A stretch of DNA of 64,000 nucleotides from the NCBI GenBank assembly GCA_021821195.1, contig JAKACT010000001.1, forward strand, positions 62,001 through 126,000, read 5' to 3'. The first letter of the stretch is position 1, and each line of letters opens with the position of its first letter. The position numbers and the translations under genes were made by a program. The notes under the pieces are model-generated. The model saw only the letters and a program-made list of their open reading frames with translations, searched no databases and was not told the origin of the DNA. The stretch is from Pseudomonadota bacterium. GTDB taxonomy: Bacteria; Pseudomonadota; Gammaproteobacteria; Xanthomonadales; Xanthomonadaceae. Below, piece after piece: positions 49,999 through 60,170 of the stretch.

Positions 49999-50324
49999 TG
50001 CCCGCACCTGGCATGCGGCTGGTCTTCGCGCCGGAGGCGCGCCAGGAATTCCTTGCCGCCGAGCTTTACTACAACCAGCAAGTTGCCGGCCTGGGCGCGG
50101 CATGGCGCGAGGAAGTCATGGCCGCCTTGCGGCGCATCCGTCGCTGGCCGCTGGCCTGCCCGGTGGAGCACGCGGAGATCCGCCGGCTGACCTTGAGCCG
50201 GTTCCCGCACAAGTTGCTTTATGCCGTGGAGGCCGATCACCTCTACATCATCGCCATCGCGCATCAGCACCGACAACCGGACTATTGGACACGCCGCGTT
50301 GTGCGCGTGCAGGACGGGGATTGA
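49998..50324 (+). CDS. ParE/RelE-family toxin
   Basis: A 108-residue toxin. The ParE core is clear: RLVFAPEARQEFLAAELYYN, GLGAAWREEVMAALRRIRRWP, and RRLTLSRFPHKLLYAVEADHLYIIAIAHQHRQPDYW, with the conserved C-terminal strand and basic residues. ParE members poison gyrase while RelE members cleave mRNA; sequence alone leans to ParE. The ATG at 49998 overlaps the antitoxin stop. A start at 50013 (MRLVFAPEA) would fit the family length better and is possible. Confidence 0.88.
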   Translation: MPAPGMRLVFAPEARQEFLAAELYYNQQVAGLGAAWREEVMAALRRIRRWPLACPVEHAEIRRLTLSRFPHKLLYAVEADHLYIIAIAHQHRQPDYWTRRVVRVQDGD

Positions 50325-50435
50325 CCGTGCCGGACGCGCATGCAGTATTGAATGCGAAGCTGCTTCTGGATGTGGTCGCAGCCTGCGCGACGGCGGCGGC
50401 CACCATTGGAAATTGACGCAAAGGGATTCAAACGC

Positions 50436-52337
50436 ATGAGCAACCCGGCTACCACCGGCACTTCCCCCAGCCTGCTGGCGCGCCTTGAGGCCATGACCGC
50501 GCCGGAGCTGCGCCGCCTGCTGGTGGAACATCTGGGCAAGCGCAAGCTGGGCCTGTACTGGGAGAGCGACGCGATCGCCCGCGATGCCGCGCTCAATGCC
50601 GACATCGTGCTGCCCCGCCAGCACCCGGAACTGGGCCATCGCGCCGCCGACATGGCAGCCGACGCGCCGCATCGCAACCTGATCATCGAGGGCGACAACT
50701 TCGATGCGCTGCGCCTGCTGCGCACCACCCACGCCGGCCGCATCCGGGTGATCTACATCGACCCGCCCTACAACACCGGCAACAAGGACTGGGTCTACAA
50801 CGACCGCTACGTGGGCGCCAACGACCGTTGGCGGCATTCGCAATGGCTGGAGTTCCTGTATCGACGACTGACGCTGGCGCGCGATCTGCTGGCACCCGAT
50901 GGCGTGCTGCTGGTGTCGATCAACGACGAAAACCGGGCGAAGCTGGAACTGCTACTGGATGAGGTGTTGCCGGGAAGGCGAATTGGGTCGCTGGTGTGGC
51001 GGACGCGCGATACGACAAGCGCGAAAGATCGCAACTTCAGCGATGTGCATGAGCATGTGCTTGTGTACGGAAACGAAGGTTTTTCGTTCAATGGCAGCGA
51101 GAAGACGCAACGCAAATACAAAAATCCGGACAGGGATCCGCACGGGCCATGGAACGGCGATCCGCTTACGTTGGCTTTTGATCGCTTTGATCGGCCGAAC
51201 TTGTACTACCCGCTTCATGACCCAAAGAAAAATCGCTGGTATCCGTGCGATTCGAACCGCGTGTGGGCCTATGCAACGGAGGATCGCGTAACCGACTCCA
51301 GTTCTTTGCAATCGGAAACCATGGAGGAATGGATCAGGAGAGAGAAAATCATCTTCCCCGATGAGGAAGAAACCAGAACTTGGAACACTCTGGACGAGCT
51401 GCTTGCTGCTATTGATGCAGGCGATGTCCCCGTGACTCCGAAGCGAAAGCGGCCATTGCTTACGCGCGACACACCAGACTTAGATTTTTGGGTTGGAAAG
51501 ACCATTGGATTCGGAAGGCCGCTTTTCAAGAAGCACTGGAAAGACCTGCGGAGCCACACCAACCCTTTGGGGTCGTGGATCGCCCGCTTGACCGAAACCC
51601 ACGACGACGAAGACTTCACATCTCTGCGCTCACCGCAAGCAGGTGAAGGAACTGAAGTGATCCAAGAGGTACTCGGCTCAAAGGTATTCCAGTACCCGAA
51701 GCCGCCGACGCTTATTCGAAATCTATTGCGGCAGGCCACTACACCCAACGACATCATCCTCGACTTCTTCGCCGGCTCCGGCACCACCGGCCAGGCCGTG
51801 CTGGAACTGAATGCCGAAGACGACGGCGCACGCCGCTACATCCTCTGCTCCAGCACCGAAGCCACCGCAAAAGAACCCGACAAGAACCTCTGCCGCGACG
51901 TCTGCGCCGAGCGCATGCGCCGCGTCAGCGCCGGCTATGCCGGCAAACCCGGCTACAGCGCGGCACAAGGCGGCGAATTCGCCTACCTCACCCTGGACAG
52001 GTTCAGCCCGGCCGATTTGCCGTTCGAGGCCAGCACCGAACATGCCCTGCCCCTGCTGGGCCTGCGCCTTGCGCAGGCGCTGCCGGCCCGCGCATCCGGC
52101 GATGTGCAGCACATCGCCCGCGCCGGCGATTGCGACATCCTGCTGTGCACGCAGGTGAACGCCGACAGCATCGACACCCTGGCCCAGTGGGCCGCCGCGC
52201 ACGACGTGGTCCGCATCGCGGTGTATAGCGAGCGGCCGGAATCGCTGACGGAAGCACTGGCCGCGCGCAGCGTGGAGGCTGCCTGCTACGGCCTGCTGGA
52301 CGTGCTGCGCCAAGGGCAGGCCGGGGGGCGCGCATGA
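50436..52337 (+). CDS. mod: Type III restriction-modification methyltransferase (Mod), beta class
   Basis: A 633-residue adenine-N6 DNA methyltransferase that also supplies sequence recognition for the restriction complex. Catalytic motif IV is DPPYNTG (109-115) and the S-adenosylmethionine motif I is FAGSGTT (445-451). The order IV, target-recognition region, I marks the beta class. Residues about 180-435 between the motifs are encoded by DNA of much lower GC than either flank. The start has AAGGGA upstream and yields MSNPATTGTSPSLLARLEA. It overlaps res by 4 nt and follows the toxin gene by 111 bp. Close relatives in type I-like or orphan systems exist, but the adjacent helicase-nuclease supports type III. 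Confidence 0.9.
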   Translation: MSNPATTGTSPSLLARLEAMTAPELRRLLVEHLGKRKLGLYWESDAIARDAALNADIVLPRQHPELGHRAADMAADAPHRNLIIEGDNFDALRLLRTTHAGRIRVIYIDPPYNTGNKDWVYNDRYVGANDRWRHSQWLEFLYRRLTLARDLLAPDGVLLVSINDENRAKLELLLDEVLPGRRIGSLVWRTRDTTSAKDRNFSDVHEHVLVYGNEGFSFNGSEKTQRKYKNPDRDPHGPWNGDPLTLAFDRFDRPNLYYPLHDPKKNRWYPCDSNRVWAYATEDRVTDSSSLQSETMEEWIRREKIIFPDEEETRTWNTLDELLAAIDAGDVPVTPKRKRPLLTRDTPDLDFWVGKTIGFGRPLFKKHWKDLRSHTNPLGSWIARLTETHDDEDFTSLRSPQAGEGTEVIQEVLGSKVFQYPKPPTLIRNLLRQATTPNDIILDFFAGSGTTGQAVLELNAEDDGARRYILCSSTEATAKEPDKNLCRDVCAERMRRVSAGYAGKPGYSAAQGGEFAYLTLDRFSPADLPFEASTEHALPLLGLRLAQALPARASGDVQHIARAGDCDILLCTQVNADSIDTLAQWAAAHDVVRIAVYSERPESLTEALAARSVEAACYGLLDVLRQGQAGGRA

Positions 52338-54991
52338 GCTCGCTGCAGCTGACCGCCGCGCAATCCGCCGGGCTGGTGCCGGTAGGCTTCCAGAGCGAGA
52401 TCATCGACAACATGGCCGCCGCCCTGCTGCGGCAGCCCTCGCCGCCCTGCCTGTTGCGCGCGCCCACCGGCTCCGGCAAGACCTTCATGCTGGCGGGCGT
52501 GCTGGCCAAGGTGTCGGCGGCCCAGCCCACGGTGTGGCTGTGGTTCGTGCCCTTCGTCAACCTGACCCAGCAAACCGAAGACTCGCTGCTGGCCAACGCA
52601 CCGGGCCTGACGCCGGTGATGCTGGCCCGCGGCCGCAACCAGGACCCCACCGCCGGCACCGTACTGCTGTCCACCGCCCAGGCCGTGGCCCGCGCCAAGG
52701 ATCGCAAGGCCGGCTACGCCGCCGACGGCGACGATGAGCGCACCACGCTGGACGAATTCGTGGCGATGGCACGGGTGCGCGGCCTGAAGATCGGGCTGGT
52801 GGTGGACGAGGCCCATATCGGCCTGGACCACGGCACCGAGTTCGGCCAGTTCGCCCATTGGCTGGCACCGGACTATCTGGTGATGGCCTCGGCCACGCCC
52901 AAGGACACCCGGCTGGACGAGTTCTTGGCCCATTCCGGCAAGGGCGCGCGCGAAGTCTTCACGGTCAGCCGGGCGGCAGCGGTGGAAGCGCGGCTGAACA
53001 AGCGTTACGTGGAAGCGGTTGTGTACGACCTTCGCCACGGCGTATCCACCATTGCCGACCTGGAGCGCACCGTGTTGCGGCAGGCGTGGCTGCAACACGT
53101 CTGGCTGAAACAGCAGCTGCAGGCCGCCGGTATCGACCTGATGCCCTTGCTGCTGGTGCAGGTAGGCAACGGCGAGAAAACGGTCGAAAACGCCCAGCGC
53201 GAACTGGTGCGGTTGTGCAAGGTGCCGCCTGCGGCCATCGGCACCCATTCCGCCGATGCGCCGGACCCGGTGCTGATGGCTGCGATCGCCAATGACCACA
53301 GCAAGCAGGTGCTGATCTTCAAGCAGTCGGCAGGCACCGGCTTCGATGCCCCGCGCGCGTTCGTGCTGGCGTCCACCAAGCCGGTCAACGACCCCGACTT
53401 CGCCATGCAGTTCATCGGCCGGGTGATGCGGGTGGCGCAGGCACTGCGCAAGGCATTCCCCAAGCCGCAGCCCATTCCATCGGAGCTGGACACCGCCTAC
53501 ATCTATCTGGCCGACGCGCAGGCGCAGCAGGGCTTCCAGTCGGCGGTGAACACCGCCGGCGCCGTACAGAGCCAGCTGGAAGGCCAGACCGAACGCATGG
53601 TGGCGAGGCAAACACCCTCGGGGGCGACTGTCTTCAGCAATCGGATCACGCCGCAGCTGCCGGTCACCTATGCGGCGAATCCGCCAGATTGGGAGCCGTC
53701 TGAGGTGACTGTCCACGTGCCCGATGCCAGCGTGGAAGGGCGGCAATCCGGACTGTTCGCAGCGGTCGCGGGCGACGATCCTGCGGTGGACGCCGGCAGC
53801 ACCCTGATGGGCTGGGACCGGATGCCGGCCAAGCCCGCCGCGCCCCACGCACTGCCAGCCGACGCATCCGCATTGGAGGAGGCGTTGCAGCAGCAAGGCT
53901 TGAAGGTGTATCGGCGGCAGCAGCTGCATGGCGCACCCGCAGCGTTGAAGCAGGAAACCCGCCCCATGCTGGCGCAGATGGCCGACGTCTCGCGTCGGGC
54001 GGCAAGCGACCTGCCCTTGGGCGAAGCGTTGATCGCCAATGCTGTACGCGCAGCCTGCAATGCCCTGCGCGAGAAGGAAATCCACACCGAACTGACCGCC
54101 AACACGCGCCGCGAGCAGGACGTGGACATCATCACCGACCGCGCCGCCTTGCTGCGTGAGGCGGAAAGCGCCTTGCGCCGCATTCCGCAGGTGGAGGACG
54201 AAGATATCCGCATCATCGTGGCGACGCTGGCGCAACGCCTGATGCCCCATGTGGCGGCTGCTGCAGCGGCAGCGCCTGCAGATGAAAAACAACTGGAGCG
54301 ACTGGCGCGCGATGCCGCCTGCTGGGTCATCCGCAGGCAGGCGCAGGCACTGGGCGAAGCGGTGCTGGATGCCATCGCGGCCTGCTCCGAGGTGAACGAT
54401 GCCGGCCCGCTGCCCGACGCCATGCTGTATCCGCTGCAACACGCGCTGCTGCCTTCGCGCAAGAACCTGTACGGCGTGGTGCCACCACTGCTGGACGAAA
54501 TCGAAGCCCAGCGCGCCGAGCTTTCCATCGACGCGCAAACCACGTTGGCGGCGTCCATGCAGGAGTTCGCAAACGGTCGCTGGCTCACCGCCGGCTTCGA
54601 CGGCGCGTCTGCCGTCAATCTGGAGGAACGCGAGTTCATCGCCGCGCTGGACCGGGACGATGCCGTGCTCTGGTGGCACCGCAACCCGGATCGGAAACCG
54701 TGGTCGGTCAGGCTGGTTCGCAGCGAGCACGGCAACTACTTCTATCCGGACTTCGTGGTCTGCCTGCAGCGTGCCGGTGATTCCGCCGCAATGACCCGCC
54801 TGATCGAGACCAAGGAAAGCACCAAGGACGCCTCACGCAAGGCGAGGCGCGTACCGAAGATCTATGGCAAGGTCATGTTCGTCACCAAGGACAACCAGCA
54901 ACTGCGCATCGTCAACGACGATGGCAGCCTTGGAACTAGTTTCGACTGGAATGACCTGACGCCCGCATGGGACTGGCTGGAGGCGCATTGA
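52334..54991 (+). CDS. res: Type III restriction enzyme Res subunit (helicase-nuclease)
   Basis: An 885-residue ATP-dependent restriction subunit. Superfamily 2 helicase motifs: Walker A APTGSGKT (43-50), DEAH box (158-161), SAT (186-188), and [13 protein letters not shown] as motif VI. The C-terminus carries a PD-(D/E)xK nuclease: D806 in YFYPDFVV, and E825 with K827 in RLIETKES. All key residues are present, so the enzyme should be active. It overlaps mod by 4 nt. It ends only 2 nt before the ACMSD gene, whose ribosome-binding site therefore lies within res. Confidence 0.88.
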   Translation: MSSLQLTAAQSAGLVPVGFQSEIIDNMAAALLRQPSPPCLLRAPTGSGKTFMLAGVLAKVSAAQPTVWLWFVPFVNLTQQTEDSLLANAPGLTPVMLARGRNQDPTAGTVLLSTAQAVARAKDRKAGYAADGDDERTTLDEFVAMARVRGLKIGLVVDEAHIGLDHGTEFGQFAHWLAPDYLVMASATPKDTRLDEFLAHSGKGAREVFTVSRAAAVEARLNKRYVEAVVYDLRHGVSTIADLERTVLRQAWLQHVWLKQQLQAAGIDLMPLLLVQVGNGEKTVENAQRELVRLCKVPPAAIGTHSADAPDPVLMAAIANDHSKQVLIFKQSAGTGFDAPRAFVLASTKPVNDPDFAMQFIGRVMRVAQALRKAFPKPQPIPSELDTAYIYLADAQAQQGFQSAVNTAGAVQSQLEGQTERMVARQTPSGATVFSNRITPQLPVTYAANPPDWEPSEVTVHVPDASVEGRQSGLFAAVAGDDPAVDAGSTLMGWDRMPAKPAAPHALPADASALEEALQQQGLKVYRRQQLHGAPAALKQETRPMLAQMADVSRRAASDLPLGEALIANAVRAACNALREKEIHTELTANTRREQDVDIITDRAALLREAESALRRIPQVEDEDIRIIVATLAQRLMPHVAAAAAAAPADEKQLERLARDAACWVIRRQAQALGEAVLDAIAACSEVNDAGPLPDAMLYPLQHALLPSRKNLYGVVPPLLDEIEAQRAELSIDAQTTLAASMQEFANGRWLTAGFDGASAVNLEEREFIAALDRDDAVLWWHRNPDRKPWSVRLVRSEHGNYFYPDFVVCLQRAGDSAAMTRLIETKESTKDASRKARRVPKIYGKVMFVTKDNQQLRIVNDDGSLGTSFDWNDLTPAWDWLEAH

Positions 54992-54993
54992 GC

Positions 54994-56004
54994 ATGCTCA
55001 AGATCGACACCCACGCCCACTACCTGCCGCGCGACTGGCCGGACCTTGCCGCCAAGTACGGCGACAACCGCTTCCCGGTGATCCACCACGGCGATGACGG
55101 CCGCCACCGGATCTACAAGGACGGCAAGTTCTTCCGCGAGATCTGGCCGAAGACGTGGGACCCGCAGATCCGCATCGACGACTACGCCGGCTTTGGCGTG
55201 CAGGTGCAGGTGCTGTCCACGGTGCCGGTGATGTTCAGCTACTGGGCGAAGGCGCACCAGGCGCTGGAGCTGCACAAGTCGCTCAACGACCACATGGCGC
55301 AGACCTGCCGCGACTTCCCGCGCCATTACGCCGGCATCGGCACGGTGCCGATGCAGTCGCCGCAGCTGGCCGTGCGCGAGCTGGAGCGTTGCATGGACGA
55401 GCTGGGCCTGCAGGGCGTGCAGATCGGCTCGCACATCGGCGACTGGAACCTGGATGCACCGGAGCTGTTCGAGTTCTTCGAGGCCGCCGCCGATCTGGGC
55501 GCGGCCATCCTCGTGCACCCCTGGGACATGATGGGCGCCGAGTCGATGCCGAAATACTGGCTGCCGTGGCTGGTCGGCATGCCCGCCGAGCAGTCGCGCG
55601 CCGCCTGCTGCCTGGTGTTCGGCGGCGTGCTGGAACGCCTGCCGAAACTGCGCATCGCGCTGGCCCACGGCGGCGGCAGCTTCCCCTACACCATCGGCCG
55701 GATCGAGCACGGGTTCAACATGCGCCCCGACCTCGTCGCCACCGACAATTTCCGCAATCCGCGCGAGTATCTGAAGCGCCTGTACTTCGATTCCTGGGTG
55801 GCCGATGACGCCGCGCTGCGCTACCTGCTCGAAGCCTGCGGCAGCGACCGGGTGATGCTGGGCACCGACTATCCGTTCCCGCTGGGCGAGCAGGTGCCGG
55901 GCGAAGGCATCGAACGGCTCGGCCTGGCCGACGCGCAGCGCGCACGGCTTTACCACGGCACCGCGCTGGAATGGCTGGGCCTGTCCGCATCGAGGTTTGC
56001 ATGA
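54994..56004 (+). CDS. 2-amino-3-carboxymuconate-6-semialdehyde decarboxylase (ACMSD)
   Basis: A 336-residue metal-dependent amidohydrolase-fold decarboxylase of the kynurenine pathway. It removes CO2 from the ring-opened product of 3-hydroxyanthranilate, diverting carbon to catabolism instead of quinolinate and NAD. The zinc ligands H7 and H9 (DTHAHYLP), the histidine of VHPWDMMG and the aspartate of LGTDYPFP are present. GGAGG lies within the last codons of res before the ATG at 54994. It overlaps kynU by 4 nt (ATGA). The dioxygenase gene that makes its substrate is not in this window. Confidence 0.92.
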   Translation: MLKIDTHAHYLPRDWPDLAAKYGDNRFPVIHHGDDGRHRIYKDGKFFREIWPKTWDPQIRIDDYAGFGVQVQVLSTVPVMFSYWAKAHQALELHKSLNDHMAQTCRDFPRHYAGIGTVPMQSPQLAVRELERCMDELGLQGVQIGSHIGDWNLDAPELFEFFEAAADLGAAILVHPWDMMGAESMPKYWLPWLVGMPAEQSRAACCLVFGGVLERLPKLRIALAHGGGSFPYTIGRIEHGFNMRPDLVATDNFRNPREYLKRLYFDSWVADDAALRYLLEACGSDRVMLGTDYPFPLGEQVPGEGIERLGLADAQRARLYHGTALEWLGLSASRFA

Positions 56005-57275
56005 CCGAACTTTTCACCGACCACCACGCGTCAGCCCTCGACGCCGCCGACCCGCTGCGCGCCTTCCGCGACGAATTCCACCTGCCGCTGCACGACGGCG
56101 CGCCGCAGGCCTACTTCGTCGGCAACTCGCTGGGCCTGCAGCCGAAGGGCGCCCGCGCGCACGTCGAGGAGGTGCTGGACAAATGGGCGCGCGAGGCGGT
56201 GGAAGGCCACTTCACCGGCAGCGCACAGTGGATGCCCTACCACGAGCTGGTGCGCGATCCGCTGGCCCGCGTGGTCGGCGCGCAGCCGCAGGAAGTGGTG
56301 GCGATGAACTCGCTGACCGCCAACCTGCATTTCATGCTGGTCAGCTTCTACCGCCCGACCCGCGAACGCCCGGTGTTGCTGATGGAGACCGGCGCGTTCC
56401 CGTCCGACCGCTACGCGCTGGAATCGCAGGTGCGCTTCCACGGCTTCGATCCCGCCGAGGCGCTGGTCGAAGTGGCGCCGGACAACGCCGACGGCACCTT
56501 CTCGATGGCCGCCATCGAGCGCGCCATCGCCGAGCATGGCCCGCGGCTGGCCACCATCGTGTGGCCGGGCGTGCAGTACCGCACCGGGCAGGCCTTCGAC
56601 CTCAAGGAAATCGCGCGGCTGGGGCATGCGGCCGGCGCGGTGGTGGGCTTCGACCTCGCCCACGGCGTCGGCAACCTGCCACTGCAACTGCACGACGCCG
56701 ACGCCGATTTCGCGGTCTGGTGTCACTACAAATACATGAACGCCGGGCCCGGCGCGGTGGCCGGCTGCTTCGTCCACGCGCGCCATGCCCGTACCGACCG
56801 CCCGCGCTTCGCCGGCTGGTGGGGCAACGATGCGTCGGTGCGCTTCAAGATGGGCCCGCAGTTCTCGCCGACGCCCGGCGCCGACGGCTGGCAGCTGTCC
56901 AACCCGCCGATCCTGGGCCTGACGCCGCTGCGCGCCTCGCTGGAGCAGTTCGACCGCGCCACATTGCCGGCGCTGCGGGCGAAGTCGGAACGGCTGACCG
57001 GCTATCTCGAGGCGCTGATCGACGCCGGCCTGCGCGACGTGCTGCAGGTGGCGACGCCGCGAGACCCCGCGCAGCGCGGCTGCCAACTTTCCATCCGCGT
57101 GATCGGCGGCCGTGAACGCGGTCGCGACCTGTTCGATTTCCTCGCCGCGCGCGGCGTGCTGGGGGACTGGCGCGAGCCGGACGTGATCCGCATCTCGCCG
57201 GTGCCGCTGTACAACAGCTTTGCGGACGTGCTGCGCTTCGCCCGTACCGTCAAGGAGTGGCGCGATGGGCGCTGA
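56001..57275 (+). CDS. kynU: Kynureninase
   Basis: A pyridoxal-phosphate enzyme (424 residues) that cleaves kynurenine or 3-hydroxykynurenine to anthranilate or 3-hydroxyanthranilate and alanine. The PLP lysine is K244 in [11 protein letters not shown], and the phosphate-charge partner is D218 in [14 protein letters not shown]. Substrate segment [14 protein letters not shown] is near the N-terminus. The ATG at 56001 overlaps the ACMSD stop; kmo begins 11 nt before its end. Confidence 0.96.
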   Translation: MTELFTDHHASALDAADPLRAFRDEFHLPLHDGAPQAYFVGNSLGLQPKGARAHVEEVLDKWAREAVEGHFTGSAQWMPYHELVRDPLARVVGAQPQEVVAMNSLTANLHFMLVSFYRPTRERPVLLMETGAFPSDRYALESQVRFHGFDPAEALVEVAPDNADGTFSMAAIERAIAEHGPRLATIVWPGVQYRTGQAFDLKEIARLGHAAGAVVGFDLAHGVGNLPLQLHDADADFAVWCHYKYMNAGPGAVAGCFVHARHARTDRPRFAGWWGNDASVRFKMGPQFSPTPGADGWQLSNPPILGLTPLRASLEQFDRATLPALRAKSERLTGYLEALIDAGLRDVLQVATPRDPAQRGCQLSIRVIGGRERGRDLFDFLAARGVLGDWREPDVIRISPVPLYNSFADVLRFARTVKEWRDGR

Positions 57276-58611
57276 GCGCGATATCACCATCATCGGTGGC
57301 GGCCTGGCCGGCGCCCTGCTCGCCATCCTGCTGGCCCGGCGCGGCTGGTCGGTGGACGTGTTCGAGCGGCGCGGCGACCCGCGCGTGGACGGCTATGCGG
57401 GCGGTCGCTCGATCAACCTCGCCCTGGCCGAACGCGGGCTGCACGCACTGCGCCAGGCCGGTGCCGACGACGCGGTCCTGCAGCAGGCGGTGATGATGCG
57501 TGGCCGCTACGTGCATCCGCTGCACGGCGAGCCCGGCCTGCAGCGCTACGGCCGCGACGATTCGGAAGTGATCTGGTCGATCAACCGCGGCGAGCTGAAC
57601 ATCGTGCTGCTGACCATCGCCGAATCCCACGGCGCGCGCGTGCACTTCGACCACGCACTGGAGCGTGTGGACTTCATCGACCGCATCGCCACCTTCCGCC
57701 ACCACGAGCAGCAGGTGAAGCGGCCGTTCCATGCGCTGGTCGGCGCGGACGGCGCCGGCTCCACCCTGCGCGCGGAAATGGCGAAGGTGCAGCCGCTGGG
57801 CGAGCGCACCGAATGGCTGGACCACGGCTACAAGGAGCTGGAGATCCCGCCGGCCGCCGACGGCGGCTTCCGCATCGAGCCCAACGCGCTGCATATCTGG
57901 CCGCGCGGCCACTACATGTGCATCGCCCTGCCCAACGACGAGCGCACCTTCACGGTGACGCTGTTCATGCCGCATGCGGGCAGCTACCCCAGCTTCGAGC
58001 AGGTCCAGGCCGGCGACGACGCACTGGCGCTCTTCCAGCGCGACTTCCCCGACACCCTGCCGCTGATCCCGGCGCTGCGCCACGATTACGACGCCAACCC
58101 GGTCGGCAGCCTGGCCACGCTCTACCTCGACCATTGGCACGTGGGCGGCCACGCGGTGCTGCTGGGCGATGCCGCGCATGCGATGGTGCCCTTCCACGGC
58201 CAGGGCATGAACTGCGCGTTCGAAGACTGCGTGGCGCTGGCCGAACACCTGGAACGCGCGCCGGCGCTGGGCGATGCATTCGCCGCATTCGAGAGCGAGC
58301 GCAAGCCGAATGCCGAGGCGATCCAGCAGATGGCGCTGGAGAACTACATCGAGATGCGCGACAAGGTGGACGATGCGGACTTCCTGCTCCAGCGCGAGCT
58401 GGAGCTGGCGCTGCAGGAACGCCACCCCGGCCGTTTCGTGCCGCACTACGCCATGGTCACCTTCATGCGCATCCCCTATGCCACCGCCCTGCATCGCAGC
58501 GAAGTGCAGCGCGGGATCCTGGTCAACGCCACGCGCGGCCTGGCATCCCTGGACGGCGTGGACTGGGCGGCAACGGATGCGGCGGTCGTGGCGCAACTCG
58601 ACCCGCTGTAG
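57265..58611 (+). CDS. kmo: Kynurenine 3-monooxygenase
   Basis: FAD and NADPH-dependent hydroxylase (448 residues) converting kynurenine to 3-hydroxykynurenine. The FAD motif is TIIGGGLAGALLAILLARRG near residue 8, the second FAD segment is LGDAAHAMVPFHGQGMNCAFED, and the family signature GRSINLALAERG is present. The ATG at 57265 is inside the end of kynU with AAGGAG close upstream. The stop codon TAG is supplied by the GTAG end of a REP-type repeat. Confidence 0.96.
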   Translation: MGAERDITIIGGGLAGALLAILLARRGWSVDVFERRGDPRVDGYAGGRSINLALAERGLHALRQAGADDAVLQQAVMMRGRYVHPLHGEPGLQRYGRDDSEVIWSINRGELNIVLLTIAESHGARVHFDHALERVDFIDRIATFRHHEQQVKRPFHALVGADGAGSTLRAEMAKVQPLGERTEWLDHGYKELEIPPAADGGFRIEPNALHIWPRGHYMCIALPNDERTFTVTLFMPHAGSYPSFEQVQAGDDALALFQRDFPDTLPLIPALRHDYDANPVGSLATLYLDHWHVGGHAVLLGDAAHAMVPFHGQGMNCAFEDCVALAEHLERAPALGDAFAAFESERKPNAEAIQQMALENYIEMRDKVDDADFLLQRELELALQERHPGRFVPHYAMVTFMRIPYATALHRSEVQRGILVNATRGLASLDGVDWAATDAAVVAQLDPL

Positions 58612-58675
58612 GGGCGCCCCAAGGCGCGACCGACACGGCATGAACCCCCATGGTCGCGGCTGAAGCCGCGCCTAC
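58608..58675. repeat. Inverted pair of GTAG-type REP elements (SMAG-like)
   Basis: Copy 1 (58608-58631) begins GTAGGGGCGCCCC and ends GCGCGACC. Copy 2 (58652-58675) is in reverse orientation, beginning GGTCGCGG and ending GCGCCTAC, with a CGCGGC-TGAA-GCCGCG hairpin. A 20-bp spacer separates them. REP elements with a GTAG end are known from Stenotrophomonas (SMAG) and are mobilised by RAYT transposases. Paired copies often sit between genes, as here between kmo and sbcB. Confidence 0.75.
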
Positions 58676-58686
58676 AGTAGACCCAC

Positions 58687-60135
58687 ATGTCCGCCAGCTT
58701 CCTGTTCTACGACCTCGAAACCTTCGGCACCGACCCGCGCCGCAGCCGCATCGCGCAGTTCGCCGCGATCCGCACCGACCTCGACCTGAACGAGATCGAT
58801 GCGCCGGTTGACGTGCTGGTGCGGCCCGCCGATGACCTGCTGCCCTCGCCCGGCGCCAGCATGGTCACCGGGCTGACACCGCAGGCCTTGCTCCGCGATG
58901 GCGTCAACGAAGCCGCCGCATTCGCCCGCATCGCCGACGAAATGGGCCAGCCCGGCACCTGCAGCGTGGGCTACAACTCGCTGCGCTTCGATGATGAATT
59001 CGTCCGCTACGGCCTGTACCGCAATTTCTTTGATCCCTACGAACGCGAATGGCGCGGCGGCAATTCGCGCTGGGACCTGCTCGACGCCCTGCGGCTGATG
59101 CATGCGCTGCGCCCCGACGGCCTGGTCTGGCGCCAGCGCGAGGACGGCAAGGGCACCAGCTTCCGACTGGAACACCTTGCAGAGGACAACGGCTTGCGCG
59201 AAGGGATGGCGCACGAAGCCCTGAGCGACGTGCGCGCGCTGATCGGCGTGGCGCGTCGTTTCAAACAGGCCCAGCCGCGCCTGTGGGACTACGCCCTGCG
59301 CCTGCGCGACAAGCGCTTCGCCGCCTCGCTGCTGGACACGGTGGCGATGACGCCGCTGCTGCATGTCTCGCAGCGCTACCCCGCCGCGCGCCTGTGCGCC
59401 GCACCGGTGCTGCCGCTGGCGCGGCATCCGCAGATCGATTCGCGGGTGGTGGTGTTCGACCTCGACGCCGATCCGGAGCCGCTGCTGGCGCTGGACGCCG
59501 ACGCCATCGCCGCGCGCCTGTACGTTCGCCAGGAAGATCTTCCCGAAGGCGAACTGCGCATCCCGCTGAAGGAAGTGCATACCAACAAATGCCCGGCGCT
59601 GGTCCGCTGGGATCATCTGCGCCCGGACGATTTCGCCCGCCTCGGCGTCGATGTCGCTGTGGTTGAAGCGCGCGCGCAGCGCCTGCGCGCAGCGGGGCCG
59701 GCGCTGGCGGAAAAAATCCGCCGCGTGTTCGCGCGCGAACGCCCTGCCACGCCGGTGGATCCGGATGCCGCGCTGTACGACGGTTTCCTCGGCGAGGGCG
59801 ACAAGCGGCTGTTCGCCCAGCTGCGTGGGACCCCGCCGCAGCTGCTAGGGCGCGCAAGCTTCGCCTTCCGTGACCCGCGCCTGCCCGAACTGCTGTTCCG
59901 CTACCGCGCACGCAACTGGCCGGAAACCCTGCTGCCGGAAGAGCGCAAGGACTGGGACGCATATCGCCGCCGCCGGCTGCTGACCGACGCGGGCCTGTCG
60001 GAGCTGACGCTGGCGCAGTACCGGGAGGAAATCGCCCGCCTGCGCGAAGCACACGCCAATGCACCCGACCGGCTCGCCCTGCTCGACCAGCTCTCGGCCT
60101 GGGGTGACCAGCTCGCCGCCGGGCTGGGCGGCTGA
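58687..60135 (+). CDS. sbcB: Exodeoxyribonuclease I
   Basis: A 3'-5' single-strand DNA exonuclease (482 residues) of recombination and mismatch repair. DEDD motifs are seen: D9 and E11 in FYDLETFG, the second aspartate region in SVGYNSLRFDDEFVRYGLYRN, and the HEALSDVRA segment with the last catalytic residues near 178-183. The C-terminal helical SH3-like and helical-bundle domains follow. It starts 11 nt after the REP pair and is followed 35 nt later by the DUF2939 gene. Confidence 0.95.
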   Translation: MSASFLFYDLETFGTDPRRSRIAQFAAIRTDLDLNEIDAPVDVLVRPADDLLPSPGASMVTGLTPQALLRDGVNEAAAFARIADEMGQPGTCSVGYNSLRFDDEFVRYGLYRNFFDPYEREWRGGNSRWDLLDALRLMHALRPDGLVWRQREDGKGTSFRLEHLAEDNGLREGMAHEALSDVRALIGVARRFKQAQPRLWDYALRLRDKRFAASLLDTVAMTPLLHVSQRYPAARLCAAPVLPLARHPQIDSRVVVFDLDADPEPLLALDADAIAARLYVRQEDLPEGELRIPLKEVHTNKCPALVRWDHLRPDDFARLGVDVAVVEARAQRLRAAGPALAEKIRRVFARERPATPVDPDAALYDGFLGEGDKRLFAQLRGTPPQLLGRASFAFRDPRLPELLFRYRARNWPETLLPEERKDWDAYRRRRLLTDAGLSELTLAQYREEIARLREAHANAPDRLALLDQLSAWGDQLAAGLGG

Positions 60136-60170
60136 CCGCTACACTGAGACAGGACTTCCGGAGCCGCGCC

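Noticed and set aside
50327-50416. A 29-codon GTG-started frame between the toxin gene and mod
   Set aside because: No ribosome-binding site and no recognisable family. Kept as plain intergenic sequence.
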